From: CAVZCK01 sp963798805
Lineage (GTDB): Bacteria > Pseudomonadota > Alphaproteobacteria > Rhizobiales > Rhodomicrobiaceae
Length of the DNA stretch: 64,000 nucleotides
NCBI GenBank assembly: GCA_963798805.1
Contig: CAWCVC010000002.1
Span: 248,001-312,000 of the forward strand
Reading direction: 5' to 3'
Position numbers and translations under genes: made by a program. Positions 1 through 7,925 of this stretch are shown one piece after another. Numbering within the stretch: position 1 is the stretch's first letter; each line of letters begins with the position of its first letter. The notes below the pieces were generated by a model. That model saw nothing but the letters and a program-made list of their open reading frames with translations, did not search any database and was not told where the DNA came from.

Positions 1-21
1 TCCCCGCTTTCGCGGGGATTT
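1..21 (+). terminator. hairpin upstream of rpsP, probable terminator of the preceding gene
   Basis: A perfect 7-bp stem (1-7 with 12-18) closes a 4-nt TTTC loop and is followed by ATTT. The T-run is short, so it may be a weak terminator of whatever lies left of the window or a leader hairpin ahead of rpsP. Confidence 0.45.
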
Positions 22-59
22 CGAAGCTAAGAATTCAGAAGAAACAGGAAAAATCAGAC

Positions 60-437
60 ATGCCACTGAAAATCAGACTGGCGCGGGGCGGTGCCAAAAA
101 GCGCCCCTTCTACCGTATCGTCGTCGCCGAGGCGACCGCACCGCGCGATGGCCGGTTCATCGAGCGGCTGGGGAGCTGGAACCCCATCCTGCCGAAGGAT
201 CACGCCGACCGCGTTGTGCTCGATGAGGAGCGGGTGAAGCACTGGCTCTCCGTCGGTGCGCAGCCGACCGACCGCGTGCTGCGCTTCCTCGACGAGAAGG
301 GCCTCGCCAAGCGCCCGGCGCGCAGCAATCCGAAAAAAGCCGAGCCCGGCAAGAAAGCGGTGGAGCGCGCCGAGGAGAAGCGTAAGAAGGCCGAGGAAGC
401 TGCTGGCGGCGGCGAGGAAGCGGCGGCGACGGCGTAG
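60..437 (+). CDS. rpsP: 30S ribosomal protein S16
   Basis: The 125-residue protein opens with the S16 signature (MPLKIRLARGGAKKRPFYR) and keeps the family core up to about residue 85. After that comes a Lys/Glu/Ala-rich tail, as is usual for the longer alphaproteobacterial S16. The ATG at 60 follows a purine-rich CAGGAA stretch. It is the first gene of the rpsP-rimM-trmD-rplS ribosome-biogenesis operon and binds 16S rRNA in the small subunit. Identity is secure; only the tail length varies within the family. Confidence 0.97.
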   Translation: MPLKIRLARGGAKKRPFYRIVVAEATAPRDGRFIERLGSWNPILPKDHADRVVLDEERVKHWLSVGAQPTDRVLRFLDEKGLAKRPARSNPKKAEPGKKAVERAEEKRKKAEEAAGGGEEAAATA

Positions 438-513
438 GCCCTCCGCTTTGCGTTGTTGGCTCGTCTTTCGGACTCTCCACACCGCATGCGGATGAACGCA
501 ACGAGGCTGTCGA

Positions 514-1065
514 GTGTCGAAGCGCAGCGGAGAGGCCGACGAAAACGGGGCGAGGGATCGATTGATCCGCCTCGGCCGTATCTCTGGTGCGCAAGGGCTG
601 CAAGGCGAGGTGAAGATCAGCAGCTTCACGGAGCCGCCGGAGAACATCGCCGCCTATGGGCCGCTCACGGACGGCACCGGCCGTAGCTTCGTCATTGAGC
701 GCTTGCGTGCTATCAAAGGCTTGGCGGTGGCGGCGCAGCTTACCGGCGTGAGCGATCGCAACGCTGCCGAGGCGCTCAAAGGCACCGAGCTTTATGTCGC
801 GCGCGAAATGCTCCCGGCGACGCATGAAGATGAGTGGTATTACCAGGATCTGATCGGGCTCGATGCCGTGTCGCCGCAGGGCGAGGCTGTGGGCGAAGTG
901 ATCGCGGTACAGAATTTCGGCGCCGGCGACCTGCTGGAGATCCGGCCGGCGGAAGCGCGCCAGACGCTGCTCGTGCCGTTCACCAAGGCGGCCGTGCCGA
1001 TCGTGGATCTGAAGGCAAGGCGCGTCGTCGTCGATCTTGCGGAGGAAGAGGATGAACAGCCCTGA
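514..1065 (+). CDS. rimM: ribosome maturation factor RimM
   Basis: RimM assists late 30S maturation (head domain, S19 assembly). The 183-residue product shows the N-terminal beta-barrel motif LGRISGAQGLQGEVK at about residues 20-34 and a C-terminal PRC-barrel (about 105-178) with DEWYYQDLIGL and LLVPFTKAAVP. The start is a GTG at 514 with GAGG about 8 nt upstream; no ATG fits the N-terminal domain. It lies 76 nt after rpsP in the canonical order and its end overlaps the next gene. Confidence 0.95.
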   Translation: MSKRSGEADENGARDRLIRLGRISGAQGLQGEVKISSFTEPPENIAAYGPLTDGTGRSFVIERLRAIKGLAVAAQLTGVSDRNAAEALKGTELYVAREMLPATHEDEWYYQDLIGLDAVSPQGEAVGEVIAVQNFGAGDLLEIRPAEARQTLLVPFTKAAVPIVDLKARRVVVDLAEEEDEQP

Positions 1066-1540
1066 AGCGGTGTTGACGGCTCCGAGTTTCCGCGAGGCGA
1101 CGGCAGAGGATCTGCCCGCCATTCTCGCTCTGCTTGCAGACGATCCGCTCGGCAAATATCGTGAAATGGCCTTGGCCGACGGCGCAGAGATCCCGGCCTC
1201 CTACCGGGCGGCGTTCGAGGCGATTGAGGCCGATCCGCGCAATCGGCTGATCGTCGCCGAGCTAGACGGCAAGGTGGTCGGCTGCCTTCAGCTCACCTAC
1301 ACGCCCGGCCTCACCTATCGGGGCAGCGAGCGGGCGACCGTCGAAGGCGTGCGGGTCGCCCAAGGCATGCGTGGGCGCGGCATCGGCAAGGCGATGATGG
1401 AGCATACGATCGCCCTGGCGCGGGCGCGCGGCTGCGCGATCGTGCAGCTCAGCACCGACAAGCGGCGCGCTGAGGCGCAGAATTTCTATAAGGACCTCGG
1501 CTTCGTCGCCAGCCATGAGGGCATGAAGCTGCGTTTGTGA
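1052..1540 (+). CDS. GNAT-family N-acetyltransferase
   Basis: A 162-residue acetyltransferase of the GNAT fold. The acetyl-CoA loop appears as RVAQGMRGRGIGKAMM near residues 100-115, followed by a beta4/beta5 region ending in NFYKDLGF. The start was set at ATG 1052 because a perfect GGAGG (1041-1045) stands 6 nt upstream; a TTG at 1037 is the longer alternative. The first 14 nt overlap rimM, so translation is probably coupled. The substrate is unknown; its place in the operon hints at a ribosomal or tRNA target, but this is inference. Confidence 0.85.
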   Translation: MNSPEAVLTAPSFREATAEDLPAILALLADDPLGKYREMALADGAEIPASYRAAFEAIEADPRNRLIVAELDGKVVGCLQLTYTPGLTYRGSERATVEGVRVAQGMRGRGIGKAMMEHTIALARARGCAIVQLSTDKRRAEAQNFYKDLGFVASHEGMKLRL

Positions 1541-1547
1541 ACCCGCC

Positions 1548-2261
1548 ATGTGGACCGCCTGCATTCTGACCATCTTCCCCGAGATGTTTCCCGGCCCTCT
1601 GGGCGCAAGCCTTGCGGGGCAGGCGCTGGCCGAGGGACGCTGGCGGCTCGATGCGATCGGCATCCGCGATTTTGCAATGGACAGGCATCGCTCGGTGGAC
1701 GACACGCCGGCCGGCGGCGGTCCCGGCATGGTGATGCGAGCCGATGTGCTGGGCAGCGCCATCGACGGTGCGCGCGAGCGGCATGCCGGCCTGCCGCTGA
1801 TTCACCCTTCGCCGCGTGGGCGCCCGCTCACGCAAGCCCGCGTCCGTGAGCTTAGTGCCGGGCCTGGCGTCATGCTGCTCTGCGGCCGCTTCGAGGGCGT
1901 CGATGAGCGCGTCATCCAGGCACGCGGCGCCGAGGAAATCTCCATCGGCGATTACATACTCTCCGGCGGAGAAGTCGCCGCGATGGTCATCATCGAGGCT
2001 GCGGTCCGGCTTTTGCCCGGCGTGATGGGCGCTGCGGCCTCGGCTGCCGAGGAAAGCTTCGAAAACGGCCTCCTCGAATATCCGCACTATACGAGGCCGC
2101 GCGAATGGGAGGGCCGCGCCATTCCGGACGTGCTGCTCTCCGGCGATCATCGGCGTATCGCGAAATGGCGCCGGGAGGAGGCGGAGCGTGTCACCCGCGC
2201 GCGCCGGCCGGACCTTCTCGCCCGCAGGGGCGCGAACAGCGAGAACGGGGAAAAACAGTGA
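1548..2261 (+). CDS. trmD: tRNA (guanine-N1-)-methyltransferase
   Basis: TrmD makes m1G37 in tRNAs read at position 36 as G, using SAM, and prevents +1 frameshifting. The 237-residue protein carries the family landmarks: start WTACILTIFPEMF, the DDTPAGGGPGMVMR loop (about 46-59), the trefoil-knot SAM site around LLCGRFEGVDERV and IGDYILSGGE, and the C-terminal YPHYTRP. It begins 7 nt after the GNAT gene, consistent with one transcript. Confidence 0.97.
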   Translation: MWTACILTIFPEMFPGPLGASLAGQALAEGRWRLDAIGIRDFAMDRHRSVDDTPAGGGPGMVMRADVLGSAIDGARERHAGLPLIHPSPRGRPLTQARVRELSAGPGVMLLCGRFEGVDERVIQARGAEEISIGDYILSGGEVAAMVIIEAAVRLLPGVMGAAASAAEESFENGLLEYPHYTRPREWEGRAIPDVLLSGDHRRIAKWRREEAERVTRARRPDLLARRGANSENGEKQ

Positions 2262-2493
2262 TCGCCGCCTCACAACCGGCCGGCATGTCACAGCCCGTTC
2301 ATCTCTTCAGCTAAGGGCATCGACAAGCGCGATATTATCGATTATCACATGCCCAGTCTCCCGACATGCCGGCGCCTGCGAGCACGCTCTTGCGGTCGAA
2401 GCCGGTGCGATGCGGGCTTGATCCCGCCACTCGGAAATCAAGCGCAGCGAACTCGGCACGACCGGCAAGCTGGCCAAGCAAAGGGCAACAGCC

Positions 2494-3171
2494 ATGAACG
2501 TTATTGAGGAATTCGAAAAAGATTACGTTGCCGAGCTGACGGCGAAACGTGATGCGCCGGATTTCGGTCCCGGCGACACGGTACGGGTCAATGTGAAGGT
2601 GGTCGAGGGCACGCGCGAACGTGTCCAGGCCTATGAAGGCGTCTGCATCGGGCGCTCAGGGCGCGGGCTCAACGAAAGCTTCACCGTCCGTAAGATCTCC
2701 TATGGCGAGGGCGTGGAGCGCGTCTTCCCGCTGCACTCGCCGCTGATCGATTCGATCGAGGTTGTCCGCCGCGGCAAGGTCCGCCGCGCTAAGCTCTATT
2801 ATCTGCGCGGTCTGCGCGGCAAGGCGGCCCGTATTCCCGAGCGCACCGACGCGCGCGCCAAGGCGCAAGCGGCGAAAGAAAAGGCCAGAACCTTCAAGTT
2901 CAAGAAGCCAAAAGGCGCCGAAGACGATATCAAGCTCATCAAGGGTATCGAGGACGTCTACGGCAAGAAGCTCAACGATCTGGGCATCGTCACCTTCGCG
3001 CAGATCGCCAATCTGAACGACGACGAAATCGCCTTTCTCGACGATAGGCTCAATCTGCGCGGCCGCTTCGAGCGGGAGGACTGGGCTGGCCAGGCGCGGG
3101 CTCTGATGGCGGAGTCGACCGTGCATGAGGTCCCGACTGAGGAAGAGGCGGAAGAAGCCGAGAAGCAGTAA
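2494..3171 (+). CDS. rplS: 50S ribosomal protein L19 with a C-terminal HhH-type extension
   Basis: Residues 1 to about 118 are a normal L19 (PGDTVRVNVKVVEGTRERVQ, VERVFPLHSPLIDSIEVVRRG, AKLYYLRGLRGKAAR). L19 lies at the 30S-50S interface. The protein then continues to 225 residues, roughly double the usual length of about 115-130. The tail has a Lys/Ala-rich linker (119-143), a helix-hairpin-helix-like segment (about 145-205, DIKLIKGIEDVYGKKL then TFAQIANLND and GRFEREDW), and an acidic end. The same kind of domain is known as a tail on other alphaproteobacterial proteins such as NuoE and L21. The reading frame is open without interruption, so this is a fusion and not a frameshift artefact. 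Confidence 0.95.
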   Translation: MNVIEEFEKDYVAELTAKRDAPDFGPGDTVRVNVKVVEGTRERVQAYEGVCIGRSGRGLNESFTVRKISYGEGVERVFPLHSPLIDSIEVVRRGKVRRAKLYYLRGLRGKAARIPERTDARAKAQAAKEKARTFKFKKPKGAEDDIKLIKGIEDVYGKKLNDLGIVTFAQIANLNDDEIAFLDDRLNLRGRFEREDWAGQARALMAESTVHEVPTEEEAEEAEKQ

Positions 3172-3181
3172 GGGTGTGACT

Positions 3182-4582
3182 ATGGGCAAGACGCTGTACG
3201 ACAAAATCTGGGACGATCACTTGGTCGATGAACAGCCGGACGGTACTTGCCTCATTTATATCGACCGCCATCTCGTCCATGAGGTGACCAGCCCGCAAGC
3301 CTTCGAGGGCCTGCGCATGTCGGGCCGTGAGGTCCGCGCGCCGGAGAAGACGCTCGCCGTCGTCGACCATAATGTGCCGACCACGGATCGCTCTAAGGGC
3401 ATCGACGATCCGGAATCGGCGCTGCAGGTCGAAACGCTCGCGAAGAACGCCGCGGATTTCGGCATCGAATATTACAGTGAAAGCGACGTCCGCCAGGGCA
3501 TCGTTCATGTGATCGGGCCGGAGCAGGGCTTCACCTTGCCGGGCACCACGATCGTTTGCGGCGACAGTCACACCTCGACCCACGGCGCGTTCGGCGCGCT
3601 CGCCCATGGCATCGGCACGTCCGAAGTCGAGCATGTGCTCGCGACACAAACGCTGATCCAGAAAAAAGCCAGGAACATGCGCGTGGCCGTCGAGGGCCAG
3701 TTGCCTGAAGGCGTCACTGCGAAGGACATTATCCTTGCCATCATCGGCGAGATCGGCACAGCCGGCGGCACCGGCTATGTATTGGAATATTGCGGCGACG
3801 CGATCCGCTCCCTGTCGATGGAGGGCCGGATGACGGTCTGCAATATGTCCATCGAGGGCGGTGCCCGCGCCGGCCTGATCGCACCGGATGAAAAGACCTT
3901 CGACTACATTAAAGGCCGGCCCCGTGCACCGAAAGGTGCGGCCTGGGACGCGGCGCGGCGCTATTGGGAGACGCTGCGTTCCGATGATGGGGCGCATTTC
4001 GACCGTGAGGTGACGCTCCATGCCGCCAATCTGCCGCCGCTCGTGACCTGGGGGACGAGCCCGGAGAATGTCGTTTCGGTGGCCGGCGTTGTGCCCGACC
4101 CCGATGCGGTGGCGGATGAGGGCAAGCGGGCAGCCATGCAGCGGGCGCTGAATTACATGGCGCTAAGTCCCGGCACGAAGATCACCGACATCGCTATCGA
4201 CAAGGTCTTCCTCGGCTCCTGCACCAATGGCCGGATCGAGGATCTGCGCGCCGCCGCGAAGGTGCTCGAAGGCAAGAAAGTGCATGAGCGGGTCAACGCC
4301 ATCGTCGTGCCGGGATCGGGGCTGGTCAAGGCACAGGCGGAGGAGGAAGGACTCGACAAAGTCTTCATCGAGGCCGGCTTCGAATGGCGCGAGCCGGGCT
4401 GCTCGATGTGCCTCGGCATGAACCCGGACAAGCTCGCGCCCGGTGAGCGCTGCGCATCGACCTCGAACCGCAATTTCGAAGGGCGCCAGGGCTTCAAGGG
4501 TCGCACTCATTTGGTCTCGCCGGCCATGGCCGCCGCCGCGGCTATTGCCGGGCATTTCGTCGATATCCGGGAGTTCGGCTGA
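3182..4582 (+). CDS. leuC: 3-isopropylmalate dehydratase large subunit
   Basis: LeuC with LeuD isomerises 2-isopropylmalate to 3-isopropylmalate in leucine synthesis. The 466-residue protein keeps all three [4Fe-4S] ligands, Cys347 (in GSCTNG), Cys407 and Cys410 (CSMC), plus the substrate motif CGDSHTSTHGAFGALAHGIG. The ATG at 3182 gives the canonical MGKTLYDKIWDDH start 10 nt after rplS; an upstream in-frame extension was rejected. No leuD is present here. In many Hyphomicrobiales leuC also follows rplS with leuD elsewhere. Confidence 0.97.
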   Translation: MGKTLYDKIWDDHLVDEQPDGTCLIYIDRHLVHEVTSPQAFEGLRMSGREVRAPEKTLAVVDHNVPTTDRSKGIDDPESALQVETLAKNAADFGIEYYSESDVRQGIVHVIGPEQGFTLPGTTIVCGDSHTSTHGAFGALAHGIGTSEVEHVLATQTLIQKKARNMRVAVEGQLPEGVTAKDIILAIIGEIGTAGGTGYVLEYCGDAIRSLSMEGRMTVCNMSIEGGARAGLIAPDEKTFDYIKGRPRAPKGAAWDAARRYWETLRSDDGAHFDREVTLHAANLPPLVTWGTSPENVVSVAGVVPDPDAVADEGKRAAMQRALNYMALSPGTKITDIAIDKVFLGSCTNGRIEDLRAAAKVLEGKKVHERVNAIVVPGSGLVKAQAEEEGLDKVFIEAGFEWREPGCSMCLGMNPDKLAPGERCASTSNRNFEGRQGFKGRTHLVSPAMAAAAAIAGHFVDIREFG

Positions 4583-4606
4583 TACGCTTCGTGAAGCGGA
4601 GCGTAT
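4582..4606 (+). repeat. inverted repeat directly after leuC
   Basis: Seven-base arms ATACGCT and AGCGTAT (4582-4588, 4600-4606) flank an 11-nt centre that can itself fold. It begins on the last base of the leuC stop codon. No T-run follows, so it may be a factor-dependent terminator or 3'-end stabiliser. Confidence 0.4.
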
Positions 4607-4668
4607 ACGCCGAATGGCCGCTGCAGCCTCACGCGCTGTAGGCGTTTGCCTGCGCTTGCGTCCGCTTG

Positions 4669-4689
4669 CTAACCGTTCTTATGCGTCCG
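4669..4689 (+). repeat. left target duplication and left terminal repeat of the IS1380 element
   Basis: CTAA (4669-4672) is the left copy of the target duplication and the next 17 nt are the left inverted repeat. Removing the element and one CTAA would rejoin CGCTTG-CTAA-GCACAC. Confidence 0.85.
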
Positions 4690-6321
4690 AGCAGGCTATC
4701 TTCTTTCCGTTCTTGCTGGGCGAGGTGATCCGTCCTGTGCGGACACGTCCGGCAGGCTGATCGGCTCGAGTACGCTGTCGACGCGCTGAAGGTGGATGGT
4801 CCGGGCTCCTGGGGCGGTCATGCCCCACCATTCATGGCCCGGACGATTGCAGCCGGAAGGCAACGAGGCTGAACAGCTCGGCCTCCGGGCAGCACGAGGC
4901 GAGTGCCACACGGATGCGGCTCGCGGTCTCGACGAAACGTCCGGCGATTTTCAGCAGGCGCAGGCGAATGCTGGCGAACTCGCTTTGCCGCAAAGGATGC
5001 CAGGACGGCACGCAATCGCGCACATCGAGCATCAGCCAATAGGCGGCGGTGTGCAGAATGAGCCGCATCTGATTAGCAAGCGGCGATCGGCAGCTGGTGC
5101 GATCGGATGCGAGTTGCGCTTTATGTTGCTTGATCAGATTCTCTGCCTGTCCCCTCTCGCAGTAGAGGGTCGCATAGATGTGCTCGGCGTTGCCTTTCGC
5201 CAGCGAGGTGACGGCATAGCGGATGTCGAGCCCGCGGCGGAGCATGTCGTCCTCATGACTGGCGCTCGCCTCGATACGTGCCACAACACGGCGCTCCCTG
5301 GCCCAGGATTTTGCCGCATAGCGCGTTTCGGCGAAGCCGCGCAGAACGGCAAGTTGCTCCTCGGCGCGGCGCGTCCGGATATCATCGGCCTCCGGTTCGA
5401 CCAAGCGGTCGAGCACGGTATTGCCAGCAAAGCCGAAGACATAGTCGATGCCATTGGCCTCACACCAGCTCATAACTTCTTCTCGGCCGTAGTGACTATC
5501 GCCACGAATGGTGATGCGCGTATCGGACCAATGCCGGCGAATGCGATTGATCAGACGGCGCAGTAATCCACGGACTTCCTTGCCTGAGGGCGTCTTGCCC
5601 GGACGCAGGATCATGGTGACCGGGCGGCCCGTCGCTGTCTCATAGATGTGGATCGGCAGAAAGCAGCGCTCGTCGTAATGGGCGTTCCATTCCGACAGTT
5701 TCTGATGACCGTGCACCACGTCGAGCGTGTCATCGATGTCCAGCACCACCGATGCCGGCGGCATCTTGTAGCTCCGGCACCAGATGTCGACGAGCGCATA
5801 GGTCAGGCGGATGATCTCCTTCAGCGTCGGCGCGTTCTCCCAGCGCGAGATGGTCGGCTGCGAGCATAGATCATTGCCCGTGTCGGGCAGCCGCCCGCAG
5901 GCAAGCTTGAAGGCGGCATCGCAGCGCAGCCAGTCGAAGTCATTGCCATCCGCGTAGCCGCAGGCGATCGCCAACATGCGCCCTTTCAGTATGTCCTCAA
6001 CTGTGTGCGTAATATGCGCCCGATCGCGCCGGTCGGCGATCAAAGCAGCGAGAGTTTGGGAGAGAGCCCGCCGACGCTCGGCAAGCGCGAGCAGCATGAC
6101 GCCGCTGTCGGAGGAGAGACGACCGCCATCGAAGGCAGCTGTGACTTTCTTGCGCGACACGGCTGGATAGGGAACGGTGAGCGGGCTATCGTCGGTCATG
6201 GCGGGTGTGGCTCTGCGCTGCGGCGCGCATAGGATGGCTGCGACACCCATTTCCTACGCAAGTTCAATGCCTTGCGCCACATTCGCCAGCGCAATTTCTA
6301 ACTGCGGCTGAATAAGATCGG
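4673..6321. mobile_element. complete IS1380-family insertion sequence, 1649 bp
   Basis: The ends are imperfect terminal inverted repeats: CCGTTCTTATGCGTCCG at 4673-4689 and, read inward from the other side, CCGATCTTATTCAGCCG at 6305-6321 (13 of 17 identical). The element is bounded by a 4-bp direct repeat, CTAA at 4669-4672 and again at 6322-6325, which fits the short target duplications known for this family. It contains one intact leftward transposase. It sits in the spacer between leuC and nhaA and breaks no gene. Confidence 0.88.
4832..6199 (-). CDS. IS1380-family DDE transposase
   Basis: A 455-residue transposase of the DDE_Tnp_1 class. Visible catalytic motifs are VLDIDDTLD (first Asp, about residue 154-157), IRGDSHYG (second Asp) and YCERGQAEN (Glu). 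The ATG at 6199 gives MTDDSPLTVPYP; an extension to 6250 is open but lacks support. The gene fills most of the 1.65-kb element and is uninterrupted, so the IS may still be active. A 6-bp GC hairpin at 4810-4827 just past the stop could end its transcript. Confidence 0.93.
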   Translation of the reverse strand: MTDDSPLTVPYPAVSRKKVTAAFDGGRLSSDSGVMLLALAERRRALSQTLAALIADRRDRAHITHTVEDILKGRMLAIACGYADGNDFDWLRCDAAFKLACGRLPDTGNDLCSQPTISRWENAPTLKEIIRLTYALVDIWCRSYKMPPASVVLDIDDTLDVVHGHQKLSEWNAHYDERCFLPIHIYETATGRPVTMILRPGKTPSGKEVRGLLRRLINRIRRHWSDTRITIRGDSHYGREEVMSWCEANGIDYVFGFAGNTVLDRLVEPEADDIRTRRAEEQLAVLRGFAETRYAAKSWARERRVVARIEASASHEDDMLRRGLDIRYAVTSLAKGNAEHIYATLYCERGQAENLIKQHKAQLASDRTSCRSPLANQMRLILHTAAYWLMLDVRDCVPSWHPLRQSEFASIRLRLLKIAGRFVETASRIRVALASCCPEAELFSLVAFRLQSSGP

Positions 6322-6325
6322 CTAA
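6305..6325 (-). repeat. right terminal repeat and right target duplication of the IS1380 element
   Basis: The last 17 nt of the element mirror the left end with four mismatches, and CTAA follows immediately at 6322-6325. Confidence 0.85.
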
Positions 6326-6470
6326 GCACACGGCAACGATTTCGGCCGATCGGTCCCGGCTTGCGCCCAAAGGTCTCGCCCACGCCCCTTGCAGCCCGGC
6401 ATCCCCTTATTAACCTTTATTGTGGTGCGTCCTGATACGATCGACCGGCGTTTGAAGGACCAGGAGAGAG

Positions 6471-7685
6471 ATGATCCCGACGACCCGCCCCTATGAGATG
6501 ATCCGCGAATTCCTGCGCATGGAATCGGCTGGGGGCATTCTTCTCGTTATCGCGACCATCTTTGCCATGCTGCTTGCCAACAGCGCCTTGGGCGGGCTCT
6601 ATGAGAGCTTTCTGCAGACCCCTGTCGCCATCCAGGTCGGTGCGCTGAAGATCGCAAAACCGCTCCTGCTCTGGATCAACGAAGGCCTGATGGCCATTTT
6701 TTTCTTTCTGGTCGGGCTCGAGATCAAGCGTGAGTTCAAGGCCGGCGAATTGTCGAGCCTTTCGCAGATCGCGCTACCCGGCCTCGCCGCAATCGGCGGC
6801 ATGGCGGCGCCGGCGCTCATCTACGTGCTGGTCAACTGGGAGGCCCCGCAAAATCTGATTGGCTGGGCGATACCGGCAGCCACCGATATTGCTTTCGCGC
6901 TGGCGGTTCTATCGCTTCTCGGCAGCCGGGTGCCGCCGGCGCTCAAGCTGCTGCTGCTGGCGATCGCCATTTTCGACGACCTCGGCGCAATCCTCATCAT
7001 CGCCTTCTTCTACACCAGCGATCTTTCCCAGACGGCGTTGCTGCTGTCTCTCTTGCCGATCGCCGGGCTCGTGATCCTCAATTGGCGCGGCGTCACCGCC
7101 AATACGCCCTACGTCCTTCTCGGTATCGTTCTTTGGGTAATGGTGCTGAAATCCGGCGTACACGCCACTCTGGCCGGCGTCATTACCGCGCTTGCCATTC
7201 CTCTCGTGAAAAGTGAACAGTCGGAGCACAGTGTTCTAGAGGAGTTCGAGCATGCGCTCCATCCCTGGGTCGCCTACGGCATTCTCCCGCTCTTCGCTTT
7301 TGCCAATGCCGGCGTTTCCTTCGAAGGCATAGGCTTTGCGAGCGTATTGGAGCCGGTCATGCTAGGCGTGTCGCTTGGCCTGTTCGTGGGCAAGCAGATC
7401 GGCATATTCCTGGTGATTTGGCTCACAGTGGCGCTTGGCTTGGCGGCAATGCCCAAGGACACGACCTGGCTTCAGCTCTACAGCGTCGCCGTTATTGCCG
7501 GGATCGGCTTCACCATGAGCCTGTTCGTCGGCTCGCTGGCGTTCTCCGATAGTGCCCACGAGGCTCAGATCCGGCTTGGGGTGCTGATCGGTTCACTCGC
7601 TTCCGCGACCGTGGGCTATTTGCTGCTGCGTTTTGCGACGAGAGCCGAGGCGCAGGTGTTGGCTGCAACGCCGTCCGTCCGATAG
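6471..7685 (+). CDS. nhaA: Na+/H+ antiporter NhaA
   Basis: An inner-membrane antiporter (404 residues, about 11-12 hydrophobic segments) that exchanges H+ for Na+ to control salt and alkaline stress. The ion-binding residues are present: Asp139 in PAATDIAFALAVLSLLG and the Asp169-Asp170 pair in AIFDDLGAI, matching Asp133, Asp163 and Asp164 of the E. coli protein. A GGAGAG stretch precedes the ATG at 6471. It stands alone, 150 bp right of the IS element. The insertion lies upstream of its promoter region (AT-rich around 6410-6425) and could affect expression. Confidence 0.96.
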   Translation: MIPTTRPYEMIREFLRMESAGGILLVIATIFAMLLANSALGGLYESFLQTPVAIQVGALKIAKPLLLWINEGLMAIFFFLVGLEIKREFKAGELSSLSQIALPGLAAIGGMAAPALIYVLVNWEAPQNLIGWAIPAATDIAFALAVLSLLGSRVPPALKLLLLAIAIFDDLGAILIIAFFYTSDLSQTALLLSLLPIAGLVILNWRGVTANTPYVLLGIVLWVMVLKSGVHATLAGVITALAIPLVKSEQSEHSVLEEFEHALHPWVAYGILPLFAFANAGVSFEGIGFASVLEPVMLGVSLGLFVGKQIGIFLVIWLTVALGLAAMPKDTTWLQLYSVAVIAGIGFTMSLFVGSLAFSDSAHEAQIRLGVLIGSLASATVGYLLLRFATRAEAQVLAATPSVR

Positions 7686-7925
7686 CAACCTTTCTGCGTC
7701 TTAATCGATGGCGACTGCGCGATGTGCTGTGCGTAAAGGGTCCTTGGAGAGGGGGACGGCCCGCGTTCATGGGGGCAGGCTGGTTCCGATCCGGTCAAGT
7801 CGATTGCCTCCCGTTACAGCCGCGAGGAACCGTTCCAGCCACGCCAATAACAGCGGGGCACGTCAAGAATGTCTGCGCACTGTGCTTCAAGTCTGCGGAA
7901 TCGACTGTGAGGCAGGTGCGTCTAC

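Noticed and set aside
2262..2493. Hairpin GCGGG/CCCGC (2412-2427) as an L19 autoregulatory leader
   Set aside because: Only a 5-bp stem, and it does not resemble known L19 leader structures; left as ordinary spacer.
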